NCBI GenBank assembly: GCA_033064195.1
Contig: JARBJD010000136.1
Span: forward strand, 62,001-126,000
Origin: Blattamonas nauphoetae
Taxonomy: Eukaryota > Preaxostyla > Oxymonadida
Length of the DNA: 64,000 nucleotides
Reading direction: 5' to 3'
Part shown: piece after piece, positions 35,620 to 46,600 of the stretch
Numbering within the stretch: position 1 is the stretch's first letter
Layout of the letters: every line of letters begins with the position of its first letter
The notes under the pieces: generated by a model
What the model was told of the DNA's origin: nothing
The model's input: only the letters and a program-made list of their open reading frames with translations
The model's database searches: none
Program-made: the position numbers and the translations under genes

Positions 35620-37870
35620 ATGACTTCTCCCTCTCCTGGAACAAAAGTGAATAAAACTCTCCTTAAACCTCTTGCAACTGATACAACTCAGGCTAAGGAA
35701 GGTTTTTTTCGTTTCTTCAAACATCGTCGTCGTCTCCACCTTTTCACCTCGCTCAGCAACACTTTGTTCTGAATGTGAAGATCATCCAATGACACTGTTT
35801 TGTTTACAATGCCAAGGTTTCCGTTTTTCTTGGTGATCCTTTCAGACGGATTTTGCAGTGAATGTTTTCATGCTTTTCACAGAAAAGGGGGGAGAAAGGC
35901 ACACACGACACAATCATTCGAAGATAATGCTCAGTTATATGTTGCACAGTCTGTCGAACGGATGCGACAACCGACTCATTCACCATCGAAACAGGTGGAC
36001 CCTACGACGAATCCTTTTCATCAGGCTAAGGCAGTTGTCTCCTTTAACAAACAATCAACAACTGTCAGCGACATCTTTACTGTTCCTCCATCAGTACTTC
36101 CCCCCTCTGTCAAGTACAGATGGATTGTAAGAGCAGCAACAATCCCTCTGAGACTTGATGAAGGAGAAAAGAGTGATCTGGACATTTTGGAAGCTGCTCT
36201 CAACGTTTCTGAATATACTGATCATATTGATGTGTACAGCAGAGGGGATAAATCACTCAAAATCGTGAAATACTTTGAAGAACTCTGTGCCATCGTTTCA
36301 GGTCTTGCAATCTCTCGTCACTACAAGACTGGTCAACAACTTGTGAAAGATAAACAGTTTTCGAAATATGCAGATTTTTTCCAACATATGTTCGAAGGTA
36401 TCGCCTTTTTCACTTTCTCATCAAACACCTCACTCATCAGTCGGCAGAAGGTACAAAGTCATGAATCCTGACAAGATGAGAACAACATATGGGAAACTCA
36501 TCTATGCGATGATGGATATCAACCTTCCTCAAGTCCAACGAACCCTTGGATTCTCGTGCAATTCGCCAATTTACACTGTTCATAGATTCTGTGAAGAGAA
36601 GGGAATTCTTGACATGCTCAACGAAGACGAAATGGATATTGCAACAAGGGAAATCACAGGGGACCAGAAATCACGAGAGACTATCCAACAGGAACTCCAG
36701 GAAAAAGAACAAGCCATCAACAACCTTATTCAGAAGTACTCGATGTCTGGAAGCAAGACTCCAACTCCTCTCAATCCTCATGATGAAACTGATCAGGAAG
36801 ACGTTCCAGAACCTCTCTCCACCGCAACTCCTGATGATGTTCGTCGCGTCATCTATTCTCTGGCTGACAACACGTCATTCCTCCGTTCCAATTCTGAACC
36901 ATGCCAACGCATGCTAAATCTCCTGTTTTACTACTTTGATCCAAACGAAAACGTTATCAAGCCACTGGTTCGACAGGAGCAGGAAAAGCACGACAAAAAG
37001 CAAAAAGAAAAAGAAGAAACGCCTCAAAACGAGGACAATGAAGAGGCGGATGATGAGAAAGACGACGACGGAGACGACAACCAAGTGGAGGATGAATCCT
37101 CCGAAGAAGAGCCTCGTCGTGGCTTCTTCCAGTTTTGGAATCAGCCGACAGTGTCGAGCAGCCGAGCCCTGGCTGGGCCACCATCGAACACGTTCAAAGC
37201 CAAGTCTCACCTGTCCATCCGAGCGGGAGCAGGTGGAGCACGCCTCTCCCATTCGCATCCCACGCAGTTCAATTACGTGAAGCAAACACTGCTCCTCTGG
37301 CGAGAGATCCTGAACGAATTCTTTGCTCTTTGGATCATAGCCGAAAACGACCTTCTCGCTGAAAACAATTATTACCATCTTCGCGACACAGGACAGGGGC
37401 TTAATCGGATGCAGAGCTGCCCAGGCACCAGCCGTGCGATGAGTAAGGTGATGGGTCGAGTGATGGACCATCTGAAGGAACCGTGGGTCGGCTTGTCTGT
37501 GGTGCACTTGGGCGACAGCAATGTTCCCAACGCATTTGTCTTTTTGGACAAGTACACACAAGTCTCACGAATCCTCAATCCGATTCTCTCTGTGATCGAG
37601 CGCCTCCCGATTGTTTGTGCACAGAGCGACGCGATCCGCCTTCTCATCGAAACAGAATATGGAAGCATCGAGCTATGCAGAATGGAAATTCTGCAGGACT
37701 TCTTCCGATATGGGTTTGATGGAAGTGGTGCTGATGACGGATTCAGTGCAGGATCTTGCATCGATGGACGGTTGACGTCTGCCTGGAATTGGTGCTCCAA
37801 ATTGGAGAAAAAGCGGTTCTTCTCTGTCTTCCTCTTGTGCGGATTCATTGGGTTCGATGGAGAGTTTTGA
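35620..37870 (+). CDS. UPF0652 (DUF2009) family protein with B-box-like zinc finger
   Basis: Start 'MTSPSPGTKVNKTLL'. Two short introns (the second 29 nt) give 'TLCSECEDHPMTLFCLQC' and 'DGFCSECFHAFHRKGGRKAH', a B-box-like zinc finger as in fungal and plant UPF0652 members. After another intron comes the DUF2009 core: 'NPDKMRTTYGKLIYAMMD', 'VQRTLGFSCNSPIYTVHRF', 'QELQEKEQAINNLIQKYS', 'GGARLSHSHPTQFNYVKQTL', 'YYHLRDTGQGLNRMQ' and 'VVHLGDSNVPNAFVFLDKYT'. A Lys/Glu/Asp-rich insert (~70 residues) splits the core. The family is widespread in eukaryotes. I know of no firm molecular function for it. Confidence 0.88.
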
Positions 37871-37992
37871 GCTTGGGTGGTCTTCATTTAAACAGAATCA
37901 CTTCACTTTTTATTGAAAGCCCCATTTTAGAAAAGATTTGAGAAGGCTCATCTCCATAGGCACAATGAATGCCAAGAAATGATTGGTTCGAC

Positions 37993-39714
37993 TCAAGTGA
38001 AATCAATTCCAATCTCGGCCTTGAGGATAGTCTTTGCTTGTGTGATGAGATCGAAAGTTGGGAAGAACAACTTCACCCAACTGGGAAGAGGAGAGAAGCA
38101 AGAAAAGATCGGCGGGGTCGACGAGGCCACTTTTGGAGGGAGCGGGGTTGTGGGTGGTGTCACAGCGTAAAAGAGCGAATGGAGACAGATGGTGTGGTCG
38201 TTTACCTGGAAACATGAAGAATGGGTGAAGAAGAGACCTCATAAGTTTTTTTCGACTTGTACTGCTGGCATTCGAGACAGAATTCGAGATCCATCTCAAA
38301 TTCGCCATTTTCAACTTCAATCTGAGGAAGGCTTAAGCGTTCCTCGATTGTTTCCCGTTCCATCCCGTCACCAGACTCCGTTTCGGTGGTGTTCGGGGCA
38401 TCCTGTGACGATGACGGGCTTGTGTCGTGTGACATTTGAGCCTTGTTCTTTTCCTTCTCTCTTTTTCGTTGCATCCAAACTGCATCAAACACCGCCATTC
38501 CAAAGTCAGGGTCTTCAGATTGTGGAGTGGCTTCTGCTTGTTCAGCCTCGTTCGAGTGCTCCGATGGTCCATCATGTTGGATTATTGTTGGGAACAGCCG
38601 AACACAATCTTCTTCTGGTCCGTAAAGTGTGTCGTTCACCAGAGGATGTCCGACTGAGCCAAGATGGACTCGAATTTGGTGGGTTCGACCGGATTCCGGT
38701 CGAATCAAGAGGAGAGAAACCTTTCTTTGTTGTCCATTCACAGGGATGTCTGCAACAGTGAGGATATGGATGATCGTTTTTGATTCCTTGCCTTCTTGTT
38801 TGGCATCATCTTTTGGGGCTGTCTGTCTCACTCCAGGAGCAACCCAAGCAATCCGTTCATTGATCTCCATTGTGCCATTGATGAGCGAGGGGTGAGAACT
38901 GACATCACCCCATGCACACCCAATATAGCACTTGTGCATCAATTGATGATTCATCCAGACTCGTGCTTGCTGAGCAAACTCCACTTTTCTTCCAATAACA
39001 ACACACCCGCCTACACAACTATCCAATCGATTGATAATGTGAAGCGTGTCTTCAGAGGATGGAGGAAGAGAGCTTCTCCAGTTATTCATGATATGAAGCA
39101 TCGAATTAAAATGAAACCGCCCGCTTGGATGACAAGGATACGTTGGAGCCTTGTCAACGACGAAAAATGAGGGCTGCTCATAAATGATAGGAGATAGAAG
39201 ATCCAGAACAAGTGGCTCATGAACATGCACAACGTGTGTGATTTTATCTCCGTCTGCCAAAAGGTAATCTCTCGAGCAAGGTTTGTCGTTCACTAGGATG
39301 CGTTGTTTATCAATACCTTTGAGCTACAATGTATGAGAGAAATTGAGGAATGCAAACATTTTGTTCTTTGCGAATTGGAAACTCTTGACTAAAAGCATCA
39401 CCAATTGTCTTTCCAATCCATCTACGTTTGCACCAAGTAACGAGTGTTGTAAAAAAGGGTTTAGGTGCTCTGAGGGAGATGGTTGGAATATGTGGATGAT
39501 TACAACGGATGATATGTGGGGTTATCATATGATAGGGAGGATAAGGAAGTGAACTCAAGGAATATTTGTCACTTGGGTTCGGTTTTTTTTCTTTTCCCTT
39601 TTTAGCTCGCTTCTGTTCGATTTTTGCCTGCAATTCTAACTGTTCTTGTTCAGAAAGAACACGTTTTCGCTTTTTAGGGAGCAGTGAAAGGTCCTGAGAG
39701 GTTTCACTCATCAT
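37993..39714 (-). CDS. RluA-type RNA pseudouridine synthase (Pus9/Rib2/RPUSD2-like)
   Basis: Exon 1 is Lys-rich then codes '[19 protein letters not shown]', like the region before the S4-type segment of Pus9/Rib2. Exon 2 has '[17 protein letters not shown]', '[10 protein letters not shown]', '[18 protein letters not shown]' and the catalytic motif '[20 protein letters not shown]'. Its RLD carries the nucleophilic Asp; the usual HRLDxxTSG is altered to NRLDSCVGG. Later come '[18 protein letters not shown]' and 'LVNDTLYG'. A 32-nt intron near the end gives '[14 protein letters not shown]' followed by '[15 protein letters not shown]'. These enzymes convert specific uridines in tRNA to pseudouridine. 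A ~90-residue Ser/Thr/Glu insert precedes the C-terminus. Confidence 0.86.
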
Positions 39715-40016
39715 TCAAAAAAAAAAGATGGCGCAGTTCAAACTTCTTCTAGAAATGATTCCAACCGAACTAACGATAAGTCTGAATTTGGAACATGATT
39801 ATTCGAGAATTGTCTGCACGGAAAAAGTGTTGGTGTTCTGATTGGTCTGAAAACTGTCTTGGATTGGAATTGAGTGAGAAGTTAGTTTTGGGTAGAAATG
39901 TGATCCGTATTTCGACAGGAAACGGTGAATAGTGATAAGAACTGATTGGAAATGTCAGCAAACGATAGAATTTGCGACTGGAAGACAACATTCCAGTGTT
40001 TGTTCCATCAATGGAG
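39715..40016. other. Gap upstream of pseudouridine synthase
   Basis: 302 bp. It begins with an A-run. On the minus strand a GTAGGC...CCAG stretch just after 40028 could be an intron that would extend the adjacent coiled-coil gene by a further ~30 codons. I could not decide this from sequence alone. Confidence 0.3.
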
Positions 40017-40580
40017 TCAATCGCCTACGGGTGATGGAAAGAGAGCGAGCAAAGTCTGAGTGTTTTTCTTGAGCATGCTAGTGGATCGTTCGCAATCATC
40101 GACAGCTTGTTGAATTTGTTGTTTGATGATGAGACATTGTTGAATGGCATCTTCATATTTTTTCCTCGTTTGCTCTAAAACATCTGATGAATCGAATGCA
40201 CCGTTTTGGAGGCCAGTTCGTTCTTTTTCAATACTTTTGACGAGTGCACTAGCAGAGAGAGAAGAGTTGAATCAAAACGCGACAAACGTATATTCTGCCT
40301 GGCGAGTATCGTATTTATTTTTTAACTCTGTTGTAGACTTGATTTTGTTACATTGTTCCTCCAAATCTTGGAGTTGGTTTTCATATTTCCGAGTTTTTTC
40401 CCTGAAACCATGAGAATTTGATTTGAAAAATGTTAGAAATCCAACAAAAGGATACTCTGAGTCATTCACATCAATTAAAGCGCATCGTTCTTTGACATAT
40501 TCCACAAGTTGACGTGTTTCAGCATTTTCTCGCTGAAGAGTGTGATGATCAATGAGAAGATTGTGGAGGATGGAATCCAT
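40017..40580 (-). CDS. Small coiled-coil protein, unknown function
   Basis: Three exons are supported by matching frames: 'MDSILHNLLIDHHTLQRENA' to 'DVNDSE', then 'KTRKYENQLQDLEEQCNKIK' to 'RQAEYT', then 'ALVKSIEKERTGLQNGAFD' through 'QQAVDDCERSTSMLKKNTQ'. About 155 residues, nearly all predicted coiled coil. I do not recognise the family. Size and shape resemble small subunits of cytoskeletal, SNARE-related or ciliary complexes, but no signature motif is seen. The 3' end is uncertain because of a possible extra exon downstream. Confidence 0.55.
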
Positions 40581-40653
40581 CTCAGAGATGCTCTAGAAAT
40601 GAAGAATACAACAGCAGGAGCGATGATAGGCTAATCTGAAGGTAAAAAAACCT

Positions 40654-40836
40654 TTGACAGTGTCAAGAAGTCCATTTGGTAAGTCTCGAAAAAATGATGG
40701 CTTTCTCTACAGAGATGTCAATCAGAAACCGATTGATGTGACATACCAAGAACAATTGACGAATATTGAAGAAAAAGTGAGTGCAATGAGAACAATAGAA
40801 TGTCATATGACAGAAATCAAAATGATGACATGGTAA
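40654..40836 (+). CDS. Possible exon of an unrecognised small gene
   Basis: A 60-codon frame coding 'SPFGKSRKNDGFLYRDVNQK' and 'PIDVTYQEQLTNIEEKVSAM', ending at TGG-TAA. The codon choice and mixed charged composition look like a real exon. It has no in-frame ATG at its start, so an upstream exon or a splice acceptor near 40640 would be needed. I could not find a convincing first exon. No family is recognised. Confidence 0.3.
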   Translation: MTVSRSPFGKSRKNDGFLYRDVNQKPIDVTYQEQLTNIEEKVSAMRTIECHMTEIKMMTW

Positions 40837-40888
40837 AACAGAAGAGTGTTTTAGGACAGAAAAAAGATGAGTAAATGACAAAAAAGAA

Positions 40889-41496
40889 TCAAGTATTTGT
40901 GGATTCGGCGGTTAATAATTTCATCCTTGTTTCATCATCCCGCTTGATCCTCTTTAAGATCATGTTCGTATCACACAAGATCAGGCGCCCTCCGGACGCT
41001 GAAATTGTCGCAGTCTCATCGAAAGAGGTATTGGATAAGGGTAACCTTGAAACAGATTGTGATTTGTACATGGATAAGAGCGGAGCTAGAGAGAATGTGG
41101 ATGGCGCTGAATATAAATGTATATGAAGAAAAGTGAAAGGAAATGTTCGCAAATTGAATTTATTAAAAGAATAGAAAGAGAAAATATTCTCACAAAACGT
41201 TGAGGAAACAGAAAGTCATGAGGAAATTTTGAATGATGTGAACGATGAATAAATGATGACAAACGTGTTGGAAGTCCGGTTTCTAGGAACTTTGGACCAT
41301 GTTGCTCTATCATCTGTTGTTTGTAACTTTCATCATCCTGTCTTGCCTCCTCCTGAAGGCTTCGATGGAAGAATCGAAATTAGAGCGCAAATGAGGGGAA
41401 AGGGAGGACAAACGAATAAAGTCGATCAATAAGAGAGGTATCAAAGTCAAGCGCTTGCTGCCGTTCGTTTTCAACGTCTTCTAAAGTCGTAAACAT
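40889..41496 (-). CDS. Possible small charged protein, three exons
   Basis: A plausible model starts 'MFTTLEDVENERQQALDFDT' at 41496. A ~54-nt intron leads to 'LQEEARQDDESYKQQMIEQH' and 'GPKFLETGLPT'. A longer intron then leads to 'NTSFDETATISASGGRL' and 'NMILKRIKRDDETRMKLL'. The first two exons weakly recall the NIP30/FAM192A N-terminal helix region, but not enough to name it. On the opposite strand 40875..41126 also has an open frame, so the direction of the last exon is uncertain. Confidence 0.33.
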
Positions 41497-41614
41497 GATC
41501 CGACCCACCACTCATTTTCTCTGTCCAACTGTCAGGGAAATCTGGAAAATACAAGTGGAAGAAACGTGGTATTTTACAGAAATAGTGTTTTTATATGAGT
41601 GAAATGTTCATAAA

Positions 41615-43076
41615 TTAAGGTATTGGTTTAATTAATCCAAGAGGGAGTGCCAGAACACACCCGACCGCGATTCCGATGTTGAGGAGCATAGACATCACAG
41701 AACCGCCGAGCCCGAGCTCATGTGGAGAGAGGTTGCATTGTGTGTTGGCATGGGCCATGATAACAGTCCCGTGATATCCATTGGAGAGAGAGAAGAGAGA
41801 GTAGATGATAATGAAGAAGACGAGGTTCCTCATCCACTTGACCCAGAGTGCCAGAAAGAGGAAGGCAGCAAGGACCTAACAAGAGGAAATGAGGTTCATG
41901 AAAGAAAGATGGGTGCCAGACAAAACGAAGAAATGTGATGATGACGATCATCCTTGTTGATTTGTAGACTGCGACACAATCGCCCAGCCAGCGAGAGATG
42001 AAATCCGCGACACAAAAGATGTTGATTTTGATGTGCTGAAGATTAAAGAAGAGAAAACTTCAAAAGCATAAATGACACACAGTCCAGAGAGAACTCGACC
42101 ATTCCGTGGCAAACATCCCGTTTGGTGGTGGAATGGCAAGAATCACAGATGGGTACAATGTGAGTGTCAGCCCATACACAACAAATACAGACACTGCCCA
42201 CCATCCCAACTTTTTCGTGACGACAACGGTCTCCTTCGCGAACTGTTTGGCCTTTCCGAGTTTTGTGAGCGGCTGGCTTGCCCTGGTCTCCACCAATTCC
42301 TGCGAAAGGACAGAAATGTCGTCGTCGACGTATGGGCTGTTTTGCATCAGAGGAACTGCGGATGGATTGATGGCCATTTGATGTTTCCAGATGACATACC
42401 TCGGGTGGGGAAGAATACGGAAGAGAATAAGACTCACCAAGGCAAGAATATTGAGAATACTCCCGAATGAGAAGAATATCAGTCCGCTGATGTCAGTGTT
42501 ATCGCCAGGAATGGCTAAATGGAGAACGAGTGGAATGAGGGAGATTAATCCTGCAATTCCTTGTCCCACCATAATTCCACCAGATGCATCACCAGAAAAG
42601 ATAGCGCCCAAACCAAAAATGGAGCAGTTTGTAATTCCAGAAGCAACACCACAAATAAATGAGATGAGCATCATCAGAACAAGTGCAATGTATGTATTGG
42701 CCAAGAATGTACAAATAAGTGGGGTACAAATCATGACAATTCCCATGAGAAGGAGTGGAAGAGCAGTGAAAGTGATATAATCAATATCTGAGCTGAAAAT
42801 CGTCGTGATGATCATCACAGGGATGCAACCAACGTTGCACATAATAAGGAGAAGATTCATGGCTTGTGTGGTTGGAAGACGTTTCGAGAAGAAATCAGCC
42901 TGAGTGTTTCACGAAATAAATGAAGAGGGATACAGCACTGATGAGAGCATTCCAAGCTGAGAGTTGGGCTGTTCCGAGCAAAATAAAGACAAAATACATG
43001 ATCCGGAACTAGAAACAGATTAAGCGGATTGTGGCTAAACCTTGTCCTCCTTGTAATGGCGCGCGAGGACCCCCAT
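41615..43076 (-). CDS. Equilibrative nucleoside transporter (ENT/SLC29 family)
   Basis: Start 'MGVLARHYKEDK', a 32-nt intron, then 'GTAQLSAWNALISA', a 34-nt intron, then 'ADFFSKRLPTTQAMNLLLI'. This matches the ENT N-terminal pattern (LLPWNxxI...DYF). The central exon carries about six membrane helices with 'VGQGIAGLISLIPLVLHLA', a cytosolic loop, and 'WWAVSVFVVYGLTLTLYPSV', the helix-7-like ENT motif. 3' exons code 'VADFISRWLGD' (compare the ENT DxxGR motif) and 'NGYHGTVIMAHANTQCNL', ending in two helices. ENTs move nucleosides or bases down gradients across plasma or organelle membranes, important where purines are salvaged. Substrate choice cannot be read from the sequence. Confidence 0.88.
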
Positions 43077-43479
43077 TAAACCTCGTTTGTGAACACGAAT
43101 ATGTTGTGGTTCGATCGTCGCAGTTCTGTTTCAGATAAAAGTATCCATAACGTACTTTCCTTATAAGAGTCTTCCCATTACATCGAAACTGAAAGATCAT
43201 CTAACAGAGCTTCGAGGTGTTGCATTCATCATTTTCTGTCAACGCACATCCGAGAACCCTTCTGATTCAACCAATCTTCGCGTCGTTGGCTTGGACAACG
43301 GACCTGTGGACTTGTGTGGATGAGGAAGGTCGGATTATGGCCCAAGAGTTGTCCGAGTGATTGTGTGGTCGTTTTAGTGAAAAATGTTCATAGAAAAGGA
43401 AATATCAGCACATGAATACCCTCTTTTGAATGAAAATGAACAAAATTCGGGAATTGAGTATCAGTTCTCTCCGCAAAAA
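43077..43479. other. Gap upstream of the ENT gene
   Basis: 403 bp between the ENT start and the MsrB stop, both on the minus strand. A short minus-strand frame overlaps the ENT start but lacks family features. The stretch should contain the ENT promoter and the MsrB 3' end. Nothing else is recognised. Confidence 0.4.
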
Positions 43480-43857
43480 CTAGTCTTCAGAAGACTCAAA
43501 AATGAGAGACACTGAATTGACACAGTGCCGTGTGTCTTTTGGAGTGTAACCTTCACCATGAAAAACATGTCCAAGATGTCCTCCACACTTTGTACAAACA
43601 ATCTCAGTCCTCCTTCCATCAGGATCAGGATGTCGCGTTACAGCTCCTTGTATCTCGTCATCAAAACTTGGCCATCCACAAGTCGATTGAAATTTATCTG
43701 CTGACCGATAGAGCCGAGTGTGGCATCGTTTGCAGAGATAGTAGCCCTTGGCTGAATGATTGATGAATTCACCTGAAAATTTGGGTTCGGTACCCTTGTG
43801 AATAATGATTCTTTCTTCTTCCGGGGTTAGTGGATAAAGGTTTTGTTCTGATGACAT
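43480..43857 (-). CDS. MSRB: Methionine-R-sulfoxide reductase B
   Basis: 125 residues in one exon with no intron and no targeting peptide. '[18 protein letters not shown]' leads to '[19 protein letters not shown]', the zinc-binding CxxC pairs 'CKRC' and 'CTKC', the substrate region 'CGWPSFDD', and the catalytic motif '[11 protein letters not shown]' with its Cys. It reduces methionine-R-sulfoxide in proteins with thioredoxin or another dithiol donor. The lack of introns among intron-rich neighbours and the compact bacterial-like length would fit acquisition from bacteria. Short genes can also simply lack introns, so transfer is not shown. Confidence 0.95.
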   Translation of the reverse strand: MSSEQNLYPLTPEEERIIIHKGTEPKFSGEFINHSAKGYYLCKRCHTRLYRSADKFQSTCGWPSFDDEIQGAVTRHPDPDGRRTEIVCTKCGGHLGHVFHGEGYTPKDTRHCVNSVSLIFESSED

Positions 43858-44326
43858 GAATTAGGCGTGAATTTCAATCGGTTTTGTTGGATTTCTCGCC
43901 CATACTTTGAATGAGTTTCCTACCTAACCAATCATCTGTGGAAAAATTTTTGAAAACTTGGGAGCGTACCCCAGCTCCTAAAAAGGAAGTATCTCGATTT
44001 TTTTGAGAACTTTGTGAATGAGGAGGACTCTGACGACATAAATCTGTGTTTTTTTTCGGATAGATCATAGATCAAAAAAAGTGGTGAAAAATAGATCTAG
44101 GCTACAAAACTGATTTCCATTTCGCAAATTCTCCATAATGATCCTTTTTATTCAGAATAAATCCACAGATCGCTCAATATAATGACTAGAGAGTGAGAAA
44201 ATAAGAAGAGAAAAAAAGTGTGGTATTTCCTCTAGAGGCACCAAATCAAGTCATCAACCACCGAATGATGCTCATTCACATCTAATTATCCACCAGACAA
44301 AAGTTTTTTGTAAGTGGTACGGGGGC
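43858..44326. other. Divergent region between MsrB and DDX3-like gene, with an inverted repeat
   Basis: About 470 bp, AT-rich, containing the promoters of both genes. It holds a degenerate inverted copy of the start of the DDX3-like frame; the best-preserved 26 bp are listed separately. No RNA gene is recognised. Confidence 0.6.
43937..43962 (-). repeat. Inverted copy of the 5' end of the DDX3-like frame
   Basis: 26 bp identical, in reverse complement, to 44334..44359. Weaker matches extend on both sides, so the copy reads 'SQVFKNFST' on the minus strand as the gene does on the plus strand. Confidence 0.85.
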
Positions 44327-46444
44327 TTGCTGTCCCAAGTTTTCAAAAATTTTTCCACATCTATTGGATCTGGTCAATCATCAAATGGTTCAACCGGATC
44401 CGATTCTCAACAACCCGTGAAAAAAGCCTATGTACCGCCCCACAAACGTAAACAAATGGAAGAAGAGGCAGAAAGAGCAAAACAGCAACCTCCTCCTTCC
44501 CAACAAAGATCATATCAAGATTCTCAACGTGGTCCACCACGCGGTGACTATCAATCCTCTTCTCGAACAGATGCACCATTCCGTCCCCGTTCAGCTCAGC
44601 CAGCCGTGCCACCTCGGCAATCATTCCCAGTCGAACCAACTGAAGATGAGAAAAGATTGTTTAAATCAACAACAAATGCCGGAATTAACTTCGATAGATA
44701 TGATGATATTCAAGTGGAAGTGAGTGGGAATAATGTCATTGAGCCAATCGAGAGCTATCAAGATGTTGATCTTGGACCTGCCGTGAATCGCAATGTCGTT
44801 CTTGCAGGATATCGCAAACCGACACCAATCCAGAAACATTCAATTCCCATCATTCTTGGGAATCGAGACCTGATGGCATGCGCACAAACAGGCTCTGGAA
44901 AAACATGTGCATTTCTCCTTCCCATGTTGCACAGATTGGAAAGCGTTGGGAACTTTGGAGGAAAAGTTTACCATACAAATCGCCTCATGGTTAATCCAGC
45001 CGCGCTTGTCATTGCACCGACGCGAGAACTGTGCATTCAGATCTTCGACGAAGCATCCAAATTCAGCAATCGCACTAACCTTCTTGTGTGTGTCTGCTAC
45101 GGAGGAAAGAATCTGAGGGACCAGATTCAGGCATTGCGCCGCCATGGATGCGACCTTCTTGTCGCCACCCCTGGTCGCTTGATCGATCTTCTCGAACAGG
45201 GAGTGATTGGAATGCAGCACATCAGCATTCTCTGCCTTGATGAGGCTGATCGCATGCTTGACATGGGATTTGAGCCACAAATCCGCAAGATTGTCGAGAA
45301 CTTCGGAATGCCACCCAAGACACATCGCCAGACAGTCATGTTCAGTGCAACATTCCCGAAGGAGATCCAACGTTTGGCTGCCCTGTTCCTGGCCGACTAT
45401 CTCTTCTGCGTGGTGGGGACAGTTGGCGAGACTGCCAAGGATATCACCCAAAAGTTTGAGCTTGTGAGAGACGGAGCAGAGCTTGACACACTCATGGACA
45501 TCCTTCCGACCATCCTCACTCCACCACAGAAGGCTCAAAGCGGTGCACCAAGTGGGCCAATGCAGCGCAGCCAGAAAAATCCAGACGAATTGAATCTTGT
45601 TCTGATCTTCACGGAAACAAAGAGAGAAGCGAACAGTCTTGAAATTGTGCTGAACAACAACGGATACCCAACCACATCCATCCACGGTGACCGCTCGCAG
45701 GACGAGCGAGAGGATGCTCTCTACGCATTCAAGTCGGGCATTGTGAGTATTCTTGTTGCAACCGATGTGGCTTCACGTGGTCTCGATATTCCCTCTGTTC
45801 GCACAGTCATCAACTATTCCATGCCCAATGAGATGGATCGATATGTTCACAGAATCGGAAGAACTGGACGCGTCGGACACACAGGAACAGCCATCACATT
45901 CATCAAACGTTCTGACGGTGGAATGATCCCACAGCTGATTGAATCACTCGAACAATCCAATCAGGAGATTCCAGCGTTCTTCGAAGAGATTGGAGGAAGA
46001 AGATACGGGATGGGAAGCGGAGGAGGAAGGAAGTTCGGAAACAGGGATGCTCGACACGACGATCGAGATCAGGGCGGAAGCTACAAACGTCGCACTTTCA
46101 CCCATTCTGGAAGAGGTCGCGGTGGACGTCCTGGTGGAGATCCATACGAGAGACAAGGCGGAGGGGATCGATATGGGGATGGAGGAAGCAGAGGATATGG
46201 TGGAGGGCGAGGTGGAGGATATGGAAGTGGAGGAGGAAGTTCAAACGACCCGTATCCAGTTCCTTCACCGACAGTGTTTTCGACAAGTCGCCCAGAGAAT
46301 GCTCGCACACCATCAGAACGATCAACAACTGGGAAAAGCGCTGATTGGGGTGCTTCAGGAGGCTGGGGACAGGGCACATGGGGTGGAAGTTCCGCTCAAC
46401 TTGGTGAGGGTCGCTCTGGAGGAACGGACTGGGCAAACTTTTAG
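44327..46444 (+). CDS. DED1: DDX3/Ded1-like DEAD-box RNA helicase
   Basis: The N-terminal 'KKAYVPPHKRKQMEEE' matches the YIPPHLR motif of DDX3/Ded1. The helicase core is complete: 'RKPTPIQKHSIP' (Q motif), 'AQTGSGKT', 'PTRELCIQI', 'VATPGRLIDLLE', 'DEADRMLDMGF', 'MFSATFP', 'LVLIFTETK', 'VATDVASRGLDI' and 'HRIGRTGR'. The C-terminus is a Gly/Arg/Tyr-rich RGG region ending 'GGTDWANF'. Ded1/DDX3 promotes scanning on mRNA leaders and joins cytoplasmic granules. The frame is open from 44327 (a TTG), and the first in-frame ATG at 44454 would remove the PPHKR motif, so the true start is probably in an upstream exon I could not identify. No internal intron. Confidence 0.94.
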   Translation: MLSQVFKNFSTSIGSGQSSNGSTGSDSQQPVKKAYVPPHKRKQMEEEAERAKQQPPPSQQRSYQDSQRGPPRGDYQSSSRTDAPFRPRSAQPAVPPRQSFPVEPTEDEKRLFKSTTNAGINFDRYDDIQVEVSGNNVIEPIESYQDVDLGPAVNRNVVLAGYRKPTPIQKHSIPIILGNRDLMACAQTGSGKTCAFLLPMLHRLESVGNFGGKVYHTNRLMVNPAALVIAPTRELCIQIFDEASKFSNRTNLLVCVCYGGKNLRDQIQALRRHGCDLLVATPGRLIDLLEQGVIGMQHISILCLDEADRMLDMGFEPQIRKIVENFGMPPKTHRQTVMFSATFPKEIQRLAALFLADYLFCVVGTVGETAKDITQKFELVRDGAELDTLMDILPTILTPPQKAQSGAPSGPMQRSQKNPDELNLVLIFTETKREANSLEIVLNNNGYPTTSIHGDRSQDEREDALYAFKSGIVSILVATDVASRGLDIPSVRTVINYSMPNEMDRYVHRIGRTGRVGHTGTAITFIKRSDGGMIPQLIESLEQSNQEIPAFFEEIGGRRYGMGSGGGRKFGNRDARHDDRDQGGSYKRRTFTHSGRGRGGRPGGDPYERQGGGDRYGDGGSRGYGGGRGGGYGSGGGSSNDPYPVPSPTVFSTSRPENARTPSERSTTGKSADWGASGGWGQGTWGGSSAQLGEGRSGGTDWANF
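44334..44359 (+). repeat. Plus-strand partner of the 26-bp inverted repeat
   Basis: Reads CCCAAGTTTTCAAAAATTTT then TCCACA, inside the first codons of the DDX3-like frame. Pairs perfectly with 43937..43962 across a 371-bp spacer. Confidence 0.85.
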
Positions 46445-46600
46445 TGAACCGATGATTTGTGCATCTTCACACACTTTGCTCATTATGTAGTAAGTTTCTT
46501 CTCATTTCACTTGACGGAATTGATTCATTCGTCTCAAAAGAAGAGTGCAAGCGGTTCAAAAGAACAGAAGCGAAGAATAAGGCCAAGACTGCAACAATAA

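Noticed and set aside
43480-43857. MsrB as a proven recent transfer from bacteria
   Set aside because: It has no intron and is compact, but its base use does not clearly differ from its neighbours, and single-exon eukaryotic MsrB genes exist.
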